Of a DNA stretch of 64,000 nucleotides, positions 63,074-64,000 are shown piece after piece. A model generated the notes under the pieces. It worked only from the letters and a program-made list of their open reading frames with translations. It did no database searches and was not told where the DNA came from. The stretch is from Bacteroidetes bacterium QS_9_68_14. Lineage in GTDB: Bacteria; Bacteroidota; Rhodothermia; Rhodothermales; Salinibacteraceae. The position numbers were made by a program, and so were the translations under genes. The stretch covers positions 1-64,000 of the forward strand of contig PXTT01000003.1 in assembly GCA_003022535.1 (NCBI GenBank), written 5' to 3'. The number at the start of each line of letters is the position of its first letter. Position 1 is the first letter of the stretch.

Positions 63074-63742
63074 CAATACTGCAAGGGAGGTTCTTTGACA
63101 TGACTACCAATCTCAAGGGAGACATTGCAGAGCAAGCAGCCGCTCTGCACGCCTTGAAGCAGGGATGGGGTGTTCTTCACCCCGTCGGAGATCGCCTTTC
63201 GTACGATCTCGTCTTCGATGTGCGTCAACGGCTTGCAAAGGTTCAAGTGAAAGCGACTTGGTTCGACGGCGCGAAATCAAACTACGTCGTGGACAACCGC
63301 CGAACAAAGACGAATCGACGCCGGATGCTTCGTGACACGTACGACGCTTCCGATTTCGACTTTGCACTCGTCTACCTGAAAGACTTGGATTTATTCTACG
63401 TCTTTCCTGTCGACGTCTTTAACGACTACGGCAGTGAGATTCACATGGTAGAAAATGAAAAGCGTCAGCGTAGACCACGATCCGCCAACTACCGCGACGC
63501 TTGGAACCTCCTTTTGCAATGGGCTGCACGTGAGGAAACTCCCGTGCGATGACCTGTCAAATTCGGGGAAGCCACTGGCGGTGGTGATCTCGAGCCAAGC
63601 TCTGGAACATTGACAGAGACGGTGTAGAGACTTGACGGCAGGGTCCTTCCTTTTGCCTTAGCGCGAAGAAGGATAAGAGAAAGTCCAGACCGCAAACCGT
63701 TCTGACTTATTTAGGCGGGCAGCGAAAGCTGTAGCCGGCACG
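63074..63742 (+). mobile_element. group I self-splicing intron (IC3-like) in tRNA-fMet anticodon loop between U33 and C34
   Basis: P1 exon GGGCU(63069-73)/IGS GGUUC(63089-93); P3 CCUGUC(63553-58)/GGCAGG(63637-42); P4 UCGGG(63563-67)/CUCGA(63589-93); P5 GCCAC/GUGGU; P7 GACU(63629-32)/AGUC(63682-85); P8 UCCUUC(63644-49)/GAAGGA(63668-73); terminal G at 63742; conserved AAATTCGGGGAAGCC, GAGCCAAGC, GTAGAGACTTGACGG and AGAAAGTCC blocks. Confidence 0.93.
63100..63552 (+). CDS. intron-encoded PD-(D/E)XK homing endonuclease, I-Ssp6803I-like
   Basis: 150 aa MTTNLKGDIAEQAAALHALKQGWGVLHPVGDRLSYDLVFDVRQRLAKVQVKATWFDG...; E11, D36 and QVK (Q49/K51) fit a PD-(D/E)XK site; GGGAGG ribosome-binding site upstream; located in group I intron of tRNA-fMet. 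Confidence 0.92.
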   Translation: MTTNLKGDIAEQAAALHALKQGWGVLHPVGDRLSYDLVFDVRQRLAKVQVKATWFDGAKSNYVVDNRRTKTNRRRMLRDTYDASDFDFALVYLKDLDLFYVFPVDVFNDYGSEIHMVENEKRQRRPRSANYRDAWNLLLQWAAREETPVR

Positions 63743-63786
63743 CATAACCCGAAGGTCGCTGGTTCGAATCCAGCCCCCGCTACTGC

Positions 63787-63831
63787 AGAAAAGCGCCCTA
63801 CCGGGCCTCGATCCGGATAGGGCGCTTTTCT
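63787..63831. terminator. bidirectional rho-independent terminator after tRNA-fMet
   Basis: Perfect 14-bp inverted repeat AGAAAAGCGCCCTA...TAGGGCGCTTTTCT. Confidence 0.85.
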
Positions 63832-63928
63832 ACGTACGGGCTTTCGTGGCCCTCCCGTCGGTCGGTAGCCACGCGCAGGACCGCTTCGGCGAGCCCGCGG
63901 GACGGGGGCGCCGAGGGGGTCCAGCGCC

Positions 63929-64000
63929 CTACGTCTCCGCGAGGACGGTTTCGAGCGTGCGCCAGTGGCGATCCGTCATGGCGCTCGCGCTGGAGAGGGT
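63929..64000 (-). CDS. C-terminal end of a gene running off the window
   Basis: Open minus-strand frame ...SSASAMTDRHWRTLETVLAET* ending at 63929. Confidence 0.35.
   Translation of the reverse strand, partial: TLSSASAMTDRHWRTLETVLAET

Larger units (their letters stand above)
63041..63782 (+). tRNA. initiator tRNA-fMet(CAU), split gene: exons 63041-63073 and 63743-63782
   Basis: Exon 1 TGCGGGGTGGAGCAGTTGGTAGCTCATCGGGCT + exon 2 CATAACCCGAAGGTCGCTGGTTCGAATCCAGCCCCCGCTA gives a full cloverleaf with GGG/CCC anticodon stem, A11-U24 and no 1-72 Watson-Crick pair (initiator hallmarks); anticodon CAU; CCA not encoded. Confidence 0.95.

Noticed and set aside
62832-63125. N-terminal extension of the DUF1015 ORF across the tRNA exon
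   Set aside because: Overlaps tRNA-fMet exon 1 and the intron start; the conserved start is ATG at 62831
63040-63552. 170-aa version of the intron ORF starting in the tRNA 5' exon
   Set aside because: Would start at the tRNA 5' end; ATG at 63100 has a good SD and gives the 150-aa length expected for the I-Ssp6803I-like family

Overview
High-GC 64 kb chromosomal segment, probably from a halophilic Salinibacter-like member of Rhodothermota/Bacteroidota (inference from acidic proteins and gene content). About 0-20 kb is a minus-strand str/S10/spc ribosomal super-operon (rpsL-rpsG-fusA-tuf-rpsJ-[lipoprotein]-rplC...secY-map-infA-rpsM). The rest is mostly housekeeping genes: ftsH, pyk, an M50 protease, an SDR protein, tspO, hisI, yidD, moaB, comM, a WS/DGAT, a bacilliredoxin, an NlpC/P60 protein, greA, mtgA, a threonine aldolase, rplU-rpmA, a kynureninase-like enzyme, mtfA, ppiD, dapF, a dynamin-like GTPase, pntAB, serC, serA and a DUF1015 protein. 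The most striking element is at the right end: an initiator tRNA-fMet(CAU) gene split in its anticodon loop by a ~669-nt group I intron. The intron core can be read directly (P1, P3, P4, P5, P7, P8, terminal G). It encodes a 150-aa PD-(D/E)XK endonuclease resembling the cyanobacterial I-Ssp6803I homing endonuclease. Other notable observations are heptad-periodic imperfect inverted repeats filling many intercistronic gaps, a lipoprotein gene translationally coupled to rplC inside the S10 operon, L30 and L36 genes missing from their usual positions, long acidic extensions on L5, S17, L21 and PntA, and deletion/frameshift lesions in comM and dapF.
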